DNA of 64,000 nt, taken from assembly GCA_965232015.1 (NCBI GenBank), contig OZ246946.1:2790001-2854000 (forward strand). The letters run 5' to 3'. Position 1 is the first letter of the stretch; each line of letters begins with the position of its first letter. Below the pieces are notes generated by a model. It did not search any database. It had not been told where the DNA came from and saw only the letters and a list, made by a program, of their open reading frames with translations. This document shows, piece after piece, positions 9,786 to 21,027 of this stretch. Source of the stretch: JAJEAO01 sp963667635 (lineage in GTDB: Bacteria; Acidobacteriota; Vicinamibacteria; Marinacidobacterales; Marinacidobacteraceae). Position numbers and translations under genes: made by a program.

Positions 9786-9814
9786 CGTCGCTCCGGCGTC
9801 CCGCGGCACGACCG

Positions 9815-11290
9815 TCAATCCAGCCGGTAGTTGGGGGCTTCCTTGGTCACGACGACGTCGTGGGCGTGGCTCTCGCGCTGCCCTGCCCCGGTGACCCGGA
9901 CGAAACTGGCCTCCCGTCGCAGCTCGGCGAGCGTGCGGCATCCGGCGTACCCCATGCCCGACCGGAGCCCGCCGACGAGCTGCTCGACGACGCCGGCGAG
10001 CGGTCCCTTGGTCGGAACGCGGCCCTCGATGCCCTCCGGCACCATCTTGGATTGCGGCCGCCCCGCCTGGTAGTAGCGATCCGCCTGTTCGCCGCTCATG
10101 GCGCCGAGAGAGCCCATCCCGCGATAGCTCTTGAAGGTCCGTCCCTGGTAGAGGATCGTCTCGCCCGGGCTCTCGTCGGTTCCGGCCAGGAGGTTGCCCA
10201 CCATGACGCTGTCCGCTCCGGCGGCGAGCGCCTTCACGATGTCTCCGCTGAAGCGGATCCCGCCATCGGCCACCACCGGCACCTCGGCGACGGAACACGA
10301 CCGCCGGATGGCGCTGAACTGCGGCATCCCGGTTCCGGCGACGACTCGCGTGGTGCAGATCGAGCCGGGACCCATGCCCACCTTGATCCCGTCGGCGCCG
10401 GCGTCGGTCAGGGCCTCCACCGCCTCCGCGGTGGCGACGTTCCCGGCCACCACATCCACCGAGTCGGGGAGTTCCCCGCAGAGGCGCCTCACGGTGTCGA
10501 GCGCGGAGCGGGTGTGGCCGTGGGCGGTATCCACCACGACCGCGTCCACCTGACGCTCGGCGAGGCGGCGGGCCCGGCGGATCGCCGGGTCTCCCACCCC
10601 GACGGCGGCGGCGCAGCGCAGCCGTCCGAGGTGGTCCTTGGTCGCATGGGGATAGGTGTGGGCCTTCTGGATGTCCTTGACGGTGAGCAGCCCGACGAGC
10701 GCGCCGCTGTCATCGAGTACCGGCAGCTTCTCGACCCGATGCTCGTGGAGGATCGCTTTCGCCTGCTCGAGGGTGGTGCCGAGCGGGGCGGTGTGGAGCG
10801 GGTCGCGCGTCATCAGTTCCGACACCAGACGCTCGCCGTGGGTCTCGAAACGCAGGTCCCGACTGGTGAGGATGCCTGTGAGCCCCTCCGCGCCGACGAC
10901 CGGGAGTCCCGAGATCCGGTGGCGCCTCATGAGCTGAAGCGCGTGGGACACCGGGGCGTCCGGCGCCACCGTGACCGGATCCACGACCATGCCGCTCTCC
11001 GAGCGTTTCACCTTGGCCACCTCGGCGGCCTGACGGTCCGCCGGGAGGTTGCGGTGGATCACGCCGATGCCGCCGAGGCGCGCCAGCGCGATGGCGAGAC
11101 GCGCCTCGGTGACGGTGTCCATCGCGGCGCTGGCCACCGGGATGCGGAGCTCGATCCGCCGGCTGAACCGCGTGACCACATCGGTCTCGGAGGGCAGGAT
11201 CTGCGAATAGCGCGGCACCAGCAGGACATCGTCGAAGGTGAGGGCGAGGGGCGGGTCGGACGGGGCGGCCGGCGGCGGTGTCGAACTCAT
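9815..11290 (-). CDS. guaB: Inosine-5'-monophosphate dehydrogenase
   Basis: This enzyme oxidises IMP to XMP with NAD+, the committed step of GMP synthesis, in the cytoplasm. The protein has 491 residues, the usual bacterial length. Visible marks are LTFDDVLLVPRYS near the start, two CBS domains at about residues 97-215, VDTAHGHT, the catalytic loop GMGPGSICTTR holding the active cysteine, VADGGIRFSGD, and the flap SYRGMGSLGAM. All catalytic features are present. It sits upstream of the unknown lipoprotein gene and downstream of secA, from which it is separated by a repeat-filled gap. Confidence 0.97.
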   Translation of the reverse strand: MSSTPPPAAPSDPPLALTFDDVLLVPRYSQILPSETDVVTRFSRRIELRIPVASAAMDTVTEARLAIALARLGGIGVIHRNLPADRQAAEVAKVKRSESGMVVDPVTVAPDAPVSHALQLMRRHRISGLPVVGAEGLTGILTSRDLRFETHGERLVSELMTRDPLHTAPLGTTLEQAKAILHEHRVEKLPVLDDSGALVGLLTVKDIQKAHTYPHATKDHLGRLRCAAAVGVGDPAIRRARRLAERQVDAVVVDTAHGHTRSALDTVRRLCGELPDSVDVVAGNVATAEAVEALTDAGADGIKVGMGPGSICTTRVVAGTGMPQFSAIRRSCSVAEVPVVADGGIRFSGDIVKALAAGADSVMVGNLLAGTDESPGETILYQGRTFKSYRGMGSLGAMSGEQADRYYQAGRPQSKMVPEGIEGRVPTKGPLAGVVEQLVGGLRSGMGYAGCRTLAELRREASFVRVTGAGQRESHAHDVVVTKEAPNYRLD

Positions 11291-11339
11291 ACGGCGGGGG
11301 CGCGCTGCCTCGGTGTCACTTTCATTGGGCGCCTACCCG

Positions 11340-11435
11340 AGCCGCACCCCGCCCCGCCCCGCCCCCACCGGGAGAACTGGCCGGGAGAACTGGCCGGGAG
11401 AACTGGCCGGGAGAGCCGGGGGAGAGCGGCGCTCC
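11340..11435. repeat. Dispersed repeat, 13-bp unit in about three and a half copies
   Basis: The 150 bases between secA and guaB hold CCGGGAGAACTGG repeated head to tail from 11368 (11368, 11381, 11394, then a degenerate copy at 11407). A C-rich run (CGCCCCGCCCC) flanks one side and GGAGAGCGGCGCTCC (11421-11435) the other. The reverse complement of that last 15-mer recurs exactly at 25031-25045, again beside a 13-bp unit and a G-rich run, so the whole is one copy of a modular dispersed element. No Rho-independent terminator with a T-run is visible for secA here. Confidence 0.85.
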
Positions 11436-11440
11436 AGGAC

Positions 11441-14173
<2,733 letters not shown>

Positions 14174-14291
14174 GATGGACGCCGACCGGGCGCGCAATGG
14201 TAGCGCCGAAGTCGCGCCCCCCGGGACGTCTGCAGACGTAGCCGACCCGGAAACCGACGACGCGAGGAAACGGAGGAGGGGCGCGCCGCCG

Positions 14292-15206
14292 CTACGGCGT
14301 GTAGTCGAGGATGAAGCCGCGGGGGTCCCGGGCGCGGTTGTTCACCCACACCTCGTAGTGGAGGTGCGGAGAGCGCGTCCGTCCGGTGCTGCCGACTTCT
14401 CCGACGAGAGCCCCGCGCTGGAGACGCTGGCTGCGACGCACCAGAACCCGCGACAAATGGGCGTAGCGGGTGGTGCGGTCGAAGCCGTGCGACACGACGA
14501 CGTAGCGGCCGTAGGTCGGTGAGTTCCCGGTCTCGATCACGACACCGTCGGCCGTCACCCGAACCGCGGTCCCGGCGGCCGCCGAGATGTCGAGCCCGTA
14601 GTGCATCTCGATCTCGCCGGTGAACGGATCCGGCCGGCGTCCGTAGCCGGAGGACACGTACCCCCGGACGGGCCATACCGAAGGCGTCGAGGCGAGCAGA
14701 CGGCTCTTCTCCATCATGACCTGCTCGAGGGCGGCGCCCTGGCGGTCGAGGGTCGCCAGCCGCCCCGACAGATCCTCGATGCGCTCGGCCACATAGTCGT
14801 AGCCCGGCGCTCCCAGCGTTCCACCGAGCCCGCCCATCCGGGGGGCCACCGGCTCGGCTCCCGCCAGGACGGCGAGCCGCCGCATCTGGACCTCGAGCGT
14901 CTGGAGACGGCCCGCCATGCGCTCGGTGTCCCGGGCGTAGCCGCGGCTCAGCTCGCGAAGCGCGTCCCGTTCCTCGACCAGAGCGTGCAGATCGTCGCTC
15001 TGGCCGACGCGGAGCAACCAGCCGTAATGGGCCGCCGCTCCCAGCACCGCCAGAACCCCGAGGCCCGCGATCAGCCGCCGAAGTGGGGTGATGCGGACCT
15101 CCCGGGGACTTCGCCCGGCTCCCCCGAAGAGCACGATGCGCTCCCTTCCCGGCTGCGAAATTCGGCGGAGAGCGTGAAACGCACGAGGAAATGCCCGACG
15201 GAACAT
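14292..15206 (-). CDS. M23-family metallopeptidase with coiled-coil region
   Basis: A protein of 304 residues with one N-terminal membrane helix at about residues 45-65 (LIAGLGVLAVLGAAAHYGWL), then a coiled-coil-like stretch (LVEERDALRELSRGYARD), then an M23/LytM domain from about residue 195. Zinc ligands are visible: HYGLDIS (HxxxD) and SPHLHYEVW (HxH), with a second histidine in RYAHLS. M23 enzymes cut peptidoglycan cross-bridges or, when inactive, activate amidases; here the ligands are complete, so activity is expected. It acts in the periplasm. It ends 95 bases before the longest secA start. Confidence 0.9.
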   Translation of the reverse strand: MFRRAFPRAFHALRRISQPGRERIVLFGGAGRSPREVRITPLRRLIAGLGVLAVLGAAAHYGWLLRVGQSDDLHALVEERDALRELSRGYARDTERMAGRLQTLEVQMRRLAVLAGAEPVAPRMGGLGGTLGAPGYDYVAERIEDLSGRLATLDRQGAALEQVMMEKSRLLASTPSVWPVRGYVSSGYGRRPDPFTGEIEMHYGLDISAAAGTAVRVTADGVVIETGNSPTYGRYVVVSHGFDRTTRYAHLSRVLVRRSQRLQRGALVGEVGSTGRTRSPHLHYEVWVNNRARDPRGFILDYTP

Positions 15207-15308
15207 AGAGTTAAAGTGAATTCTTAACCGCTGGAGACCCTCGGGTCAAATTCAGCCGCCTCGAGCGCCGTACTTCCGCCGGCGCCGGGAGCCGGGCCGA
15301 CGACGGAT

Positions 15309-15737
15309 TCACGGGTTTGGCGTTCCCGAATCGGAGCTCGCCGAGAGCCGAGGCAGATCCTCTGGACCCCACGCGGGTCGTGCGCCATCACCGGCGGCTC
15401 GGAGCTTGGCGACGGCGGAAGCCACCGGATCCGCGACGGGGGGCAGAGCGATCCGGACCCCCCCGCCGACCGCAACCGCGTCCGAGGCGCCCGCCGACGA
15501 GCGCAGCGCATCGAGCCCGGACGAGAGGAGGCTCTCGGCGCCGACGGGGTTCGAGGTCTGGAGGTGGTACATCCCGGCGGCGACCTTCACGAGCGCCTGG
15601 AGCGGCAGCCGTCGGGCGCCGCGGGCCGCGGCCCACTCCTCTTCGAGGACATCGTGGGCCTCGAAGAAACGGCGTTCGTTGAACAGCCGCGCCGCCGCCC
15701 GAATCCGCTCGCGGGCGTGGTCGTCAGGATCCGCCAC
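15309..15737 (-). CDS. DUF309 domain protein
   Basis: A protein of 142 residues from a GTG start. The first 75 residues match DUF309: RLFNERRFFEAHDVLEEEW, then LPLQALVKVAAGMYHLQ. DUF309 is a small all-helical domain of unknown function. The C-terminal half is low-complexity and rich in Ala, Pro and Ser. A TAGACT box lies 9 bases before the start codon. It follows yifB on the same strand by 67 bases. Confidence 0.85.
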   Translation of the reverse strand: MADPDDHARERIRAAARLFNERRFFEAHDVLEEEWAAARGARRLPLQALVKVAAGMYHLQTSNPVGAESLLSSGLDALRSSAGASDAVAVGGGVRIALPPVADPVASAVAKLRAAGDGARPAWGPEDLPRLSASSDSGTPNP

Positions 15738-15779
15738 GATCCGCGGAGTCTAAGGAAGAGGATCCGCCGCGATCCGTGG
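15726..15779. repeat. Imperfect 21-bp direct repeat over the DUF309 start
   Basis: A 21-base segment at 15726-15746 recurs at 15759-15779 with two mismatches. It begins AGGATCCGCC and contains a second GATCCG. The first copy contains the DUF309 start codon; the -10-like TAGACT lies between the two copies. It could be a duplicated operator or chance repetition. Confidence 0.5.
15747..15752 (-). promoter_or_regulatory. -10-like box of DUF309 gene, short or no leader
   Basis: TAGACT on the minus strand ends 9 bases before the GTG start. No convincing -35 was found. The same hexamer precedes the M14 and Phd-like genes at similar spacing. Confidence 0.4.
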
Positions 15780-15804
15780 CGCCCAGCGAAGCAGGCGGCC
15801 TCCG

Positions 15805-17457
15805 TCAGCGGCGCTCCGCGACCTCTCCCGGGCCCATCGGGACCGGAGGCGGCAGGCCGGCGGTGGCCCGGAACTGCAGGGCCTCCTCGAAGTGGGGCGG
15901 CAGGATGTTCGTATCCCCGCTGAGGTCGGCGATGGTGCGGGCCACCCGAAACGCCCGGGTCACGCCGCGAGCCGACATTCCCAGCCCGTCCATGGCCCAG
16001 CCCACGAGGGAACGGAACGGCCCGTCCGCCCCGCAGGCCCGCCGGACATCGCTGACCGTGGCCCATTCCTGCGGACTGCCTTCCCGGAACCGGCGTTCCC
16101 GCCGCTCGCGGGCCCGAAGCACCCGCCCGCGCACGGTCTCGGTGGACTCCCCACCCGTACCTCCGAGGACTTCGCGGGAAGTGACCGGACGGACGGTCAG
16201 ATGGATGTCGATCCGGTCGAGGAGTGGACCCGAGATCCGCGAGCGGTAGCGGCCCACCGCCGTCGGCGAGCACTGGCAGGGGCGCCCGCCATCGCCGTGG
16301 AAGCCGCAGGGACACGGGTTCATGGCGGCGACGAGCTGGAAGCGCGCCGGGAATCGCACCGAGCAGCGGACCCGTCCCACGTGGATCAGGCCGCTCTCGA
16401 GCGGCTGGCGCAGGCACTCGAGGACCGGACGCTGGAACTCGGGGAGCTCGTCGAGAAAGAGGACGCCGCGGTGGGCGAGCGTCACTTCGCCGGGCGACGG
16501 CCCGGGGCCCCCGCCGGCCATCCCGGCGTAGGAGATCGTGTGGTGCGGGGCCCGGAACGGGGGCGTGAGCGGCGACGGCGGGGGCGGACGACCCACCGCG
16601 GACCGAATGCGGGCCACGTCCATCGCCTCGGATGGCGTGAGCGGCGGGAGCAGATCGGGCAGGAGGCCCACGAGCAGCGTCTTCCCGCTGCCGGGCGGAC
16701 CGGTGAAGAGGAGGTTGTGGCCTCCCGCCGCCGCGATCTCGAGCGCCCGCCGCGCCCGCGGCTGACCCCGCACCTCGGAGAGATCGGCGACGAACCGGGC
16801 CCGCAGCCGACGGGGAGGCGGGGCGGCGTGCGGCTCCGGGAGCGAGTCGGCGGAGAGCAGTTGGAGCGCCTCCCCGATCGTGCTCACCGGGAAGACGCGG
16901 AGGCCCTCGGCCAGCGCGGCCTCGTCGGCGTTCTCGCGGGGGACGAGCGCGAGCTCGTAGCCGGCGGCGGCCGCCTCCCACGCGATCGGGAGCGCCCCCC
17001 GGACCGGACGCACGGACCCGTCGAGGGCGAGTTCGCCGAGAAGGAGCGCGTCGCGGAGCCGCCTCCGCCCGGCGAGGCCGGAGGCGGCGAGGAGGCCGAC
17101 GGCCACCGCGAGGTCGAAGCCCGCTCCCTCCTTGCGCACGCCGGCGGGGGCGAGATTCACGATGACGTGCGCCAGCCCGGGCAGGAAGCCGGTGTTGCGG
17201 AGCGCGGCGAGGACCCGCTCCCGGGACTCGCGGATCACCGTGTCCGGAAGCCCGACGGTGCGGAAGCTGGAGCTGTCGTTGGACGAGGGCACGAAGTCCA
17301 CTTCCACCCGCACGAGCAGCCCGTCCACGCCTCGGACGGCGCCGGTCCGGGTGACCGCGAGCCGACGCTGACGGCGGGGCGGGGCGGCATCGCCGGGAGG
17401 GCGGCCGGTCGGACTCGGGGTGGAGGCGGGAGTCGAGCGAGGGGGTTTGGGCGGCAT
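15805..17457 (-). CDS. comM: YifB/ComM family Mg-chelatase-like AAA+ ATPase
   Basis: A protein of 550 residues. In naturally competent bacteria ComM is a hexameric helicase that promotes branch migration during transformation. Domains in order: a proline-rich N-terminal extension (about 40 residues, unusual), a ChlI/Lon-like S5 fold (VRVEVDFVPSSND, VGLPDTVIRESRERV), an AAA+ core with Walker A FTGPPGSGKT and Walker B GVLFLDELPEF, the cysteine-bearing NPCPCGFHGDGGRPCQC, and the Mg-chelatase C-terminal helical domain. No other competence genes are in the window, so uptake cannot be inferred. Confidence 0.93.
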   Translation of the reverse strand: MPPKPPRSTPASTPSPTGRPPGDAAPPRRQRRLAVTRTGAVRGVDGLLVRVEVDFVPSSNDSSSFRTVGLPDTVIRESRERVLAALRNTGFLPGLAHVIVNLAPAGVRKEGAGFDLAVAVGLLAASGLAGRRRLRDALLLGELALDGSVRPVRGALPIAWEAAAAGYELALVPRENADEAALAEGLRVFPVSTIGEALQLLSADSLPEPHAAPPPRRLRARFVADLSEVRGQPRARRALEIAAAGGHNLLFTGPPGSGKTLLVGLLPDLLPPLTPSEAMDVARIRSAVGRPPPPSPLTPPFRAPHHTISYAGMAGGGPGPSPGEVTLAHRGVLFLDELPEFQRPVLECLRQPLESGLIHVGRVRCSVRFPARFQLVAAMNPCPCGFHGDGGRPCQCSPTAVGRYRSRISGPLLDRIDIHLTVRPVTSREVLGGTGGESTETVRGRVLRARERRERRFREGSPQEWATVSDVRRACGADGPFRSLVGWAMDGLGMSARGVTRAFRVARTIADLSGDTNILPPHFEEALQFRATAGLPPPVPMGPGEVAERR

Positions 17458-17586
17458 GCACGATCAGACGGAATCGGCCGGGATTCCAACCAGGCAGGGA
17501 GGCGGTGTCGAAAACTCGCGTCCCCAGGCGCCAGGCCGGGAGAGCCGGCGCTGGCGGGCTCCCGACCAGCGGCTCTTTGAATTGCG

Positions 17587-17826
17587 GACTGGAGTCCGGC
17601 GCGCCGGCAGATCGCCTGGGAATTGCCGGGCTGGAGTCCGGCGCGCCGGCAGATCGCCTGGGAATTGCCGGGCTGGAGTCCGGCGCGCCGGCAGATCGCT
17701 TGGGAATTGCCGGACTGGAGTCCGGCGCGCCGGCAAGGGACTGGAGTCCGGCGCCAGTTCTCCCGGCCAGTTCTCCCGGTGGGGGCGGGGCCCGGCATGG
17801 GACTGGAGTCCGGCGCTCCGGCGGCG
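17587..17826. repeat. 42-bp tandem repeat plus dispersed-repeat modules
   Basis: The 407-base gap between the divergent yifB and ccdA genes holds a 42-bp unit at 17587, 17629 and 17671, and a partial copy at 17713. Each unit opens with GG(A/G)CTGGAGTCCGGCGC followed by GCCGGCAGATCGC and ends TGGGAATTGCCG. Two further GGACTGGAGTCCGGCGC copies start near 17738 and 17803. Between them lie two 13-bp units CCAGTTCTCCCGG and a G-rich tail. Bases 17458-17586 show no recognisable feature. As 42 is divisible by three, false open frames run through the array. Confidence 0.9.
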
Positions 17827-17835
17827 GCGGGTTAC

Positions 17836-17851
17836 GATTCGGGCCCGAATC
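17836..17851. promoter_or_regulatory. Perfect 16-bp palindrome before ccdA
   Basis: GATTCGGGCCCGAATC is its own reverse complement and ends 13 bases before the ccdA ATG. A -10-like TACGAT at 17833-17838 overlaps its left end, so the palindrome would span the transcription start, a position typical for a repressor site. It could also act as an mRNA hairpin over the leader. No -35 is clear. Confidence 0.4.
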
Positions 17852-17864
17852 CGGCCCCAACCTC

Positions 17865-18599
17865 ATGGACATCCTCTCGCTGCTCACCGCTGCCGGCGCC
17901 GGCGTCATCAGCTTCCTGTCGCCGTGCGTGCTCCCGCTGGTGCCCGGCTACATCTCCTTCGTCTCGGGCGCATCCCTGACCGAGCTGACGAGTGGCGCGG
18001 GAACCGCGGCCGAGCAGGCGGCCCGCCGGCGACGCATCGTCACGAACACCGTGCTGTTCGTACTCGGCTTCTCGGTCATCTTCGTCGCGATGGGGGCGTC
18101 GGCCACCTACGCCGGGCAGTGGCTCGCCGGAAACCGCCTGTGGCTGAACCGGATCGCCGGGACCGCCATCGTGATCCTCGGCCTCCACGTCATGGGCGTC
18201 GTGAAGATTCCGTTCCTCAACGTGGAGAAACGCTTCCACTCCCAGCGCGAGCCGGTCGGCTGGATCGGATCGTTCTTCATCGGGCTCGCGTTCGCCTTCG
18301 GCTGGTCGCCCTGCATCGGCCCGATCCTCGCCGGCGTCCTCGTGCTCGCGGCGAGCCACGAGACGGTCGGCCAGGGCATCGTGCTGCTGTCGGCTTACTC
18401 CGCCGGGCTCGGAATCCCGTTCATCCTGACCGGCCTCGCGGTGGATCGGTTCTTCGCGGTGTCGAAGCGGGTGAAGCGCCACATGCGGGCGGTCGAGATC
18501 GTCGCCGGCGGACTTCTGGTGGTGATCGGGCTGCTCGTCTTCACCGACAGCCTTCAGTGGCTGTCCCAGTACCTGACCTTCCTCCCGGTGCTCGGCTGA
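17865..18599 (+). CDS. ccdA: Cytochrome c biogenesis / thiol-disulfide transporter CcdA
   Basis: A protein of 244 residues with six predicted membrane segments. It carries electrons from cytoplasmic thioredoxin across the inner membrane to periplasmic thiol reductases. The two conserved cysteines are visible in FLSPCVLPLVPGY (about residue 23) and FGWSPCIGP (about residue 148), with the diagnostic SPC motifs. ATG 17865 is chosen because the protein then starts directly with the first helix; longer frames run through the repeat array. The next two genes, a cytochrome c and a TlpA-like protein, make a coherent redox operon. Confidence 0.95.
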   Translation: MDILSLLTAAGAGVISFLSPCVLPLVPGYISFVSGASLTELTSGAGTAAEQAARRRRIVTNTVLFVLGFSVIFVAMGASATYAGQWLAGNRLWLNRIAGTAIVILGLHVMGVVKIPFLNVEKRFHSQREPVGWIGSFFIGLAFAFGWSPCIGPILAGVLVLAASHETVGQGIVLLSAYSAGLGIPFILTGLAVDRFFAVSKRVKRHMRAVEIVAGGLLVVIGLLVFTDSLQWLSQYLTFLPVLG

Positions 18600-18621
18600 A
18601 CGCCCACCGCCCCGAATCGCC

Positions 18622-19014
18622 ATGCCCACCCTGTTCGCCGCCGCGCTCCTCCTCTTCTTCGCCTCCGTGACCGCGGCGCAGGACCCGTGGGAGGTCCCGG
18701 AGGAGGCGCGGGCGGCAGCGAACCCGGTGCCCGCGGGGGACGCCGCGGTGGAAGCGGGACGCACGTTCTACACCGCCCGGTGCGCCTCCTGCCACGGCGA
18801 CGAAGGCAAGGGGGACGGGCGGGCCACCCGGTTCATCAAGCCGGCGCCCGCCGACATCTCGACCGCCGAGGCGCGGGACCGGATGACCGACGGCGAGATG
18901 TTCTACAAGATCACCGAGGGAAAGAAGCCGATGCCGGGGATGAAGCGGACGCTCAGCGAGGAAGAACGCTGGCAGGTCGTCCACTTCCTGCGCACCCTGC
19001 AACCTCCGCGCTGA
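18622..19014 (+). CDS. Small periplasmic c-type cytochrome
   Basis: A protein of 130 residues with a signal peptide (MPTLFAAALLLFFASVTAAQ) and one class I cytochrome c domain. The heme-binding CASCHGDEGKGDG lies at about residues 54-66, and the distal Met is probably in KPMPGMKRTLSEEE, followed by the C-terminal helix WQVVHFLRTLQ. It carries electrons in the periplasm; its partners are unknown. It starts 22 bases after ccdA, which could serve its heme ligation by keeping the CxxCH cysteines reduced. Confidence 0.92.
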   Translation: MPTLFAAALLLFFASVTAAQDPWEVPEEARAAANPVPAGDAAVEAGRTFYTARCASCHGDEGKGDGRATRFIKPAPADISTAEARDRMTDGEMFYKITEGKKPMPGMKRTLSEEERWQVVHFLRTLQPPR

Positions 19015-19063
19015 CGCGGCGGCTGTCGTCGGCCCGCGTCGGGGAGAGGAAGAGGACAACAAC

Positions 19064-19597
19064 ATGACCCACACCCGCCCGCTCCACCTCCTGGCCGCCG
19101 CCGTCGTGCTCGCCGGGGCCTGCGTCGCCCCCCCGCCGTCGGAGGAGGGCGCCGGCGCCGGGCTCGCCGCTTCGATGCCCGCACTGGTCCTGCCCCATGC
19201 CGACGGAAGCGGAGAACTCGACCTGCTCGCCGCCACCGAAGGCAAGGTGGCGCTGGTGGATCTGTGGGCCACCTGGTGCGTTCCGTGTGTCGCCGAGCTG
19301 CCTCATCTCCAGGAGCTCTCCGAGGATCTCCCCGAGGAGGACTTCCTCATGCTCGGCATCGTCCTCGACTCGGGGGACGCCGAGGGGGTCAACGAATTCA
19401 TCGCCGAACGGGACATCTCCTACCCGAACGTCATGGGCGAAAACGAGGACCGGGACGCGTTCGGCCCGTTCCTCGGCTACCCGACCAAGTACCTCATCGA
19501 TCGCGACGGCAAGCTGGTGAAGCGCTACTTCGGAGCCGTGGGCGAGATCCTCGACCACGAGATCGGGCAGCTCCTCGAGACAGGCGCGCTGCCGTAG
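19064..19597 (+). CDS. TlpA-like thioredoxin-fold lipoprotein
   Basis: A protein of 177 residues. The N-terminus has a signal with lipobox LAGAC, so it should be a lipoprotein facing the periplasm. The thioredoxin fold carries the redox motif WATWCVPC at about residue 71 and the cis-proline segment GYPTKYLIDRDGKLV. TlpA/ResA-type proteins reduce apocytochrome cysteines before heme attachment, taking electrons from CcdA. Position as third gene of the ccdA operon supports this. An AGAGGAAGAGG ribosome-binding region precedes the ATG. Confidence 0.93.
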   Translation: MTHTRPLHLLAAAVVLAGACVAPPPSEEGAGAGLAASMPALVLPHADGSGELDLLAATEGKVALVDLWATWCVPCVAELPHLQELSEDLPEEDFLMLGIVLDSGDAEGVNEFIAERDISYPNVMGENEDRDAFGPFLGYPTKYLIDRDGKLVKRYFGAVGEILDHEIGQLLETGALP

Positions 19598-19673
19598 GGC
19601 CGAGGCGCCGGGCAGAAAGAAAGACCGGCGCCCCGGCTCGCCTTACCCGTGGCGGAGCTGATTCTCGGACGCC

Positions 19674-20978
19674 TCACCCGTCGCGGAGCTGGTTCTCGGA
19701 CGCCGCCACCACGCTGGCGACGGTCAGGTCGCCGGTCACGTTGGTCGCGGTCCGGATCATGTCGAGGATCCGGTCCACGCCGAGGATCAGCGCGACGCCC
19801 GCCGCCGGGACGCCGATCGCCTGCAGGATGATCACCAGCATGATGATCCCGGCGCCCGGGACCGCCGCGGTCCCGATCGAGACCAGAACCGCGGTGATGA
19901 CGATGGTGAGCTGCCCTTCGAGCCCGACGCCGAGTCCGAGCGACTGGGCGATGAACATCGCCGCGACCGCCTGGTAGAGCGCGGTCCCGTCCATGTTCAC
20001 CGTGGCGCCGAGGGGCAGAACGAACGAGGAGACCTCGTCCGATACGCCCAGGTCCCTCTGCGCCCGGTCCATGGTCACCGGCAGGGTCGCGCCGCTGGAG
20101 CTGGTGGAGAAGGCGACGAGCTGCACCTGGGCGGCGGCCGGGAAGAACCGCCGGAGCGACAGCGGGGTGAACAGGCGCAGCATCAACGGATAGACCACGA
20201 GCATCTGGGTGGCGAGACCCGCCACCACGACGAGGCAATAGAAGCCGAGCGCGCCGAGAAGCTGCGTGACCTGGGCGGGGTCGTCGCCCGCCATCCCGGT
20301 GATCGCCGTCGCGATCAGCGCGAAAACCCCCACCGGCGCCATGAGCATCACGATGTGGACGACCTCGATGACGACCGCTTCGAGTCCCTTGAAGAACCCG
20401 AGCAGGGGCCCGGCCCGATCCGCCGGAATCCGCAGGAGGGCGATGCCGAACAGGAGCGACAGGAACACGATCTGGAGCATGTTCCGGTTGCTGGTGGCGG
20501 ACGACACCGCGTTGGCGGGCACGATGTCCTCGAGCATGCTGAGCGGTCCGCGCTCCTCCACCATGGCGCTGGCCTGGCCTTCCCGGCTGGCGGCGGCGTC
20601 CTCGTACTGCGCTGCGAGCTCCTGCTGGAGCGCCTCCGGAACCTGATCGCCGGGGCGCAGCACATTGACGTAAACGAGGCCGATCGTGACCGAGATGGCG
20701 GTCGTGGCGATGTAGATCCCGATCGTCTTGCCGCCGATCCGGCTCACCTTGCGCATGTCGCTGAGCGAGGCCACGCCGAGAACCAGCGACGCCACGACCA
20801 GCGGGACGGCGATGACCTGGAGGCCGTTGAAGAAGATCGTCCCGAAGGGGGACACGAAGTCGGCGGTGAAGCCGCTCCACCCGAAGGCGGCGGCGGCGAT
20901 GCCATAGACGATGCCGAAGACCAGACCGAGGAGGATCCGGAACCACAGCGTCCGGTGCCAGGGAGTCGCTTTGTTCAT
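19674..20978 (-). CDS. Dicarboxylate/amino acid:cation symporter (DAACS family)
   Basis: A protein of 434 residues and about eight membrane segments that imports C4-dicarboxylates or acidic amino acids with Na+ or H+. Family signatures are clear: AFSTSSSGATLPVTM (hairpin tip), FVLPLGATVNMDGTALYQ (NMDG motif) and VPGAGIIMLVIIL. ATG 20978 starts just before the first helix; the open frame extends 54 residues upstream but that part is low-complexity. An Ala/Glu/Gln-rich periplasmic insert lies at about residues 100-130. Substrate cannot be decided between glutamate, aspartate and succinate. Confidence 0.93.
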   Translation of the reverse strand: MNKATPWHRTLWFRILLGLVFGIVYGIAAAAFGWSGFTADFVSPFGTIFFNGLQVIAVPLVVASLVLGVASLSDMRKVSRIGGKTIGIYIATTAISVTIGLVYVNVLRPGDQVPEALQQELAAQYEDAAASREGQASAMVEERGPLSMLEDIVPANAVSSATSNRNMLQIVFLSLLFGIALLRIPADRAGPLLGFFKGLEAVVIEVVHIVMLMAPVGVFALIATAITGMAGDDPAQVTQLLGALGFYCLVVVAGLATQMLVVYPLMLRLFTPLSLRRFFPAAAQVQLVAFSTSSSGATLPVTMDRAQRDLGVSDEVSSFVLPLGATVNMDGTALYQAVAAMFIAQSLGLGVGLEGQLTIVITAVLVSIGTAAVPGAGIIMLVIILQAIGVPAAGVALILGVDRILDMIRTATNVTGDLTVASVVAASENQLRDG

Positions 20979-21027
20979 GACGGAGGACCGGGGGGGAAGG
21001 GGCTCGGCGGGCGGGCGATGGTTGTGC

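Noticed and set aside
11340..11435. Rho-independent terminator for secA
   Set aside because: No strong stem with a following T-run is present; the sequence is the dispersed repeat.
17587..17735. CRISPR array
   Set aside because: Units are directly adjacent without unique spacers, and no cas gene is near.
17505..17864. N-terminal extension of CcdA through the 42-bp repeat
   Set aside because: The repeat gives a periodic 14-residue sequence and the true protein begins with its first membrane helix at ATG 17865.
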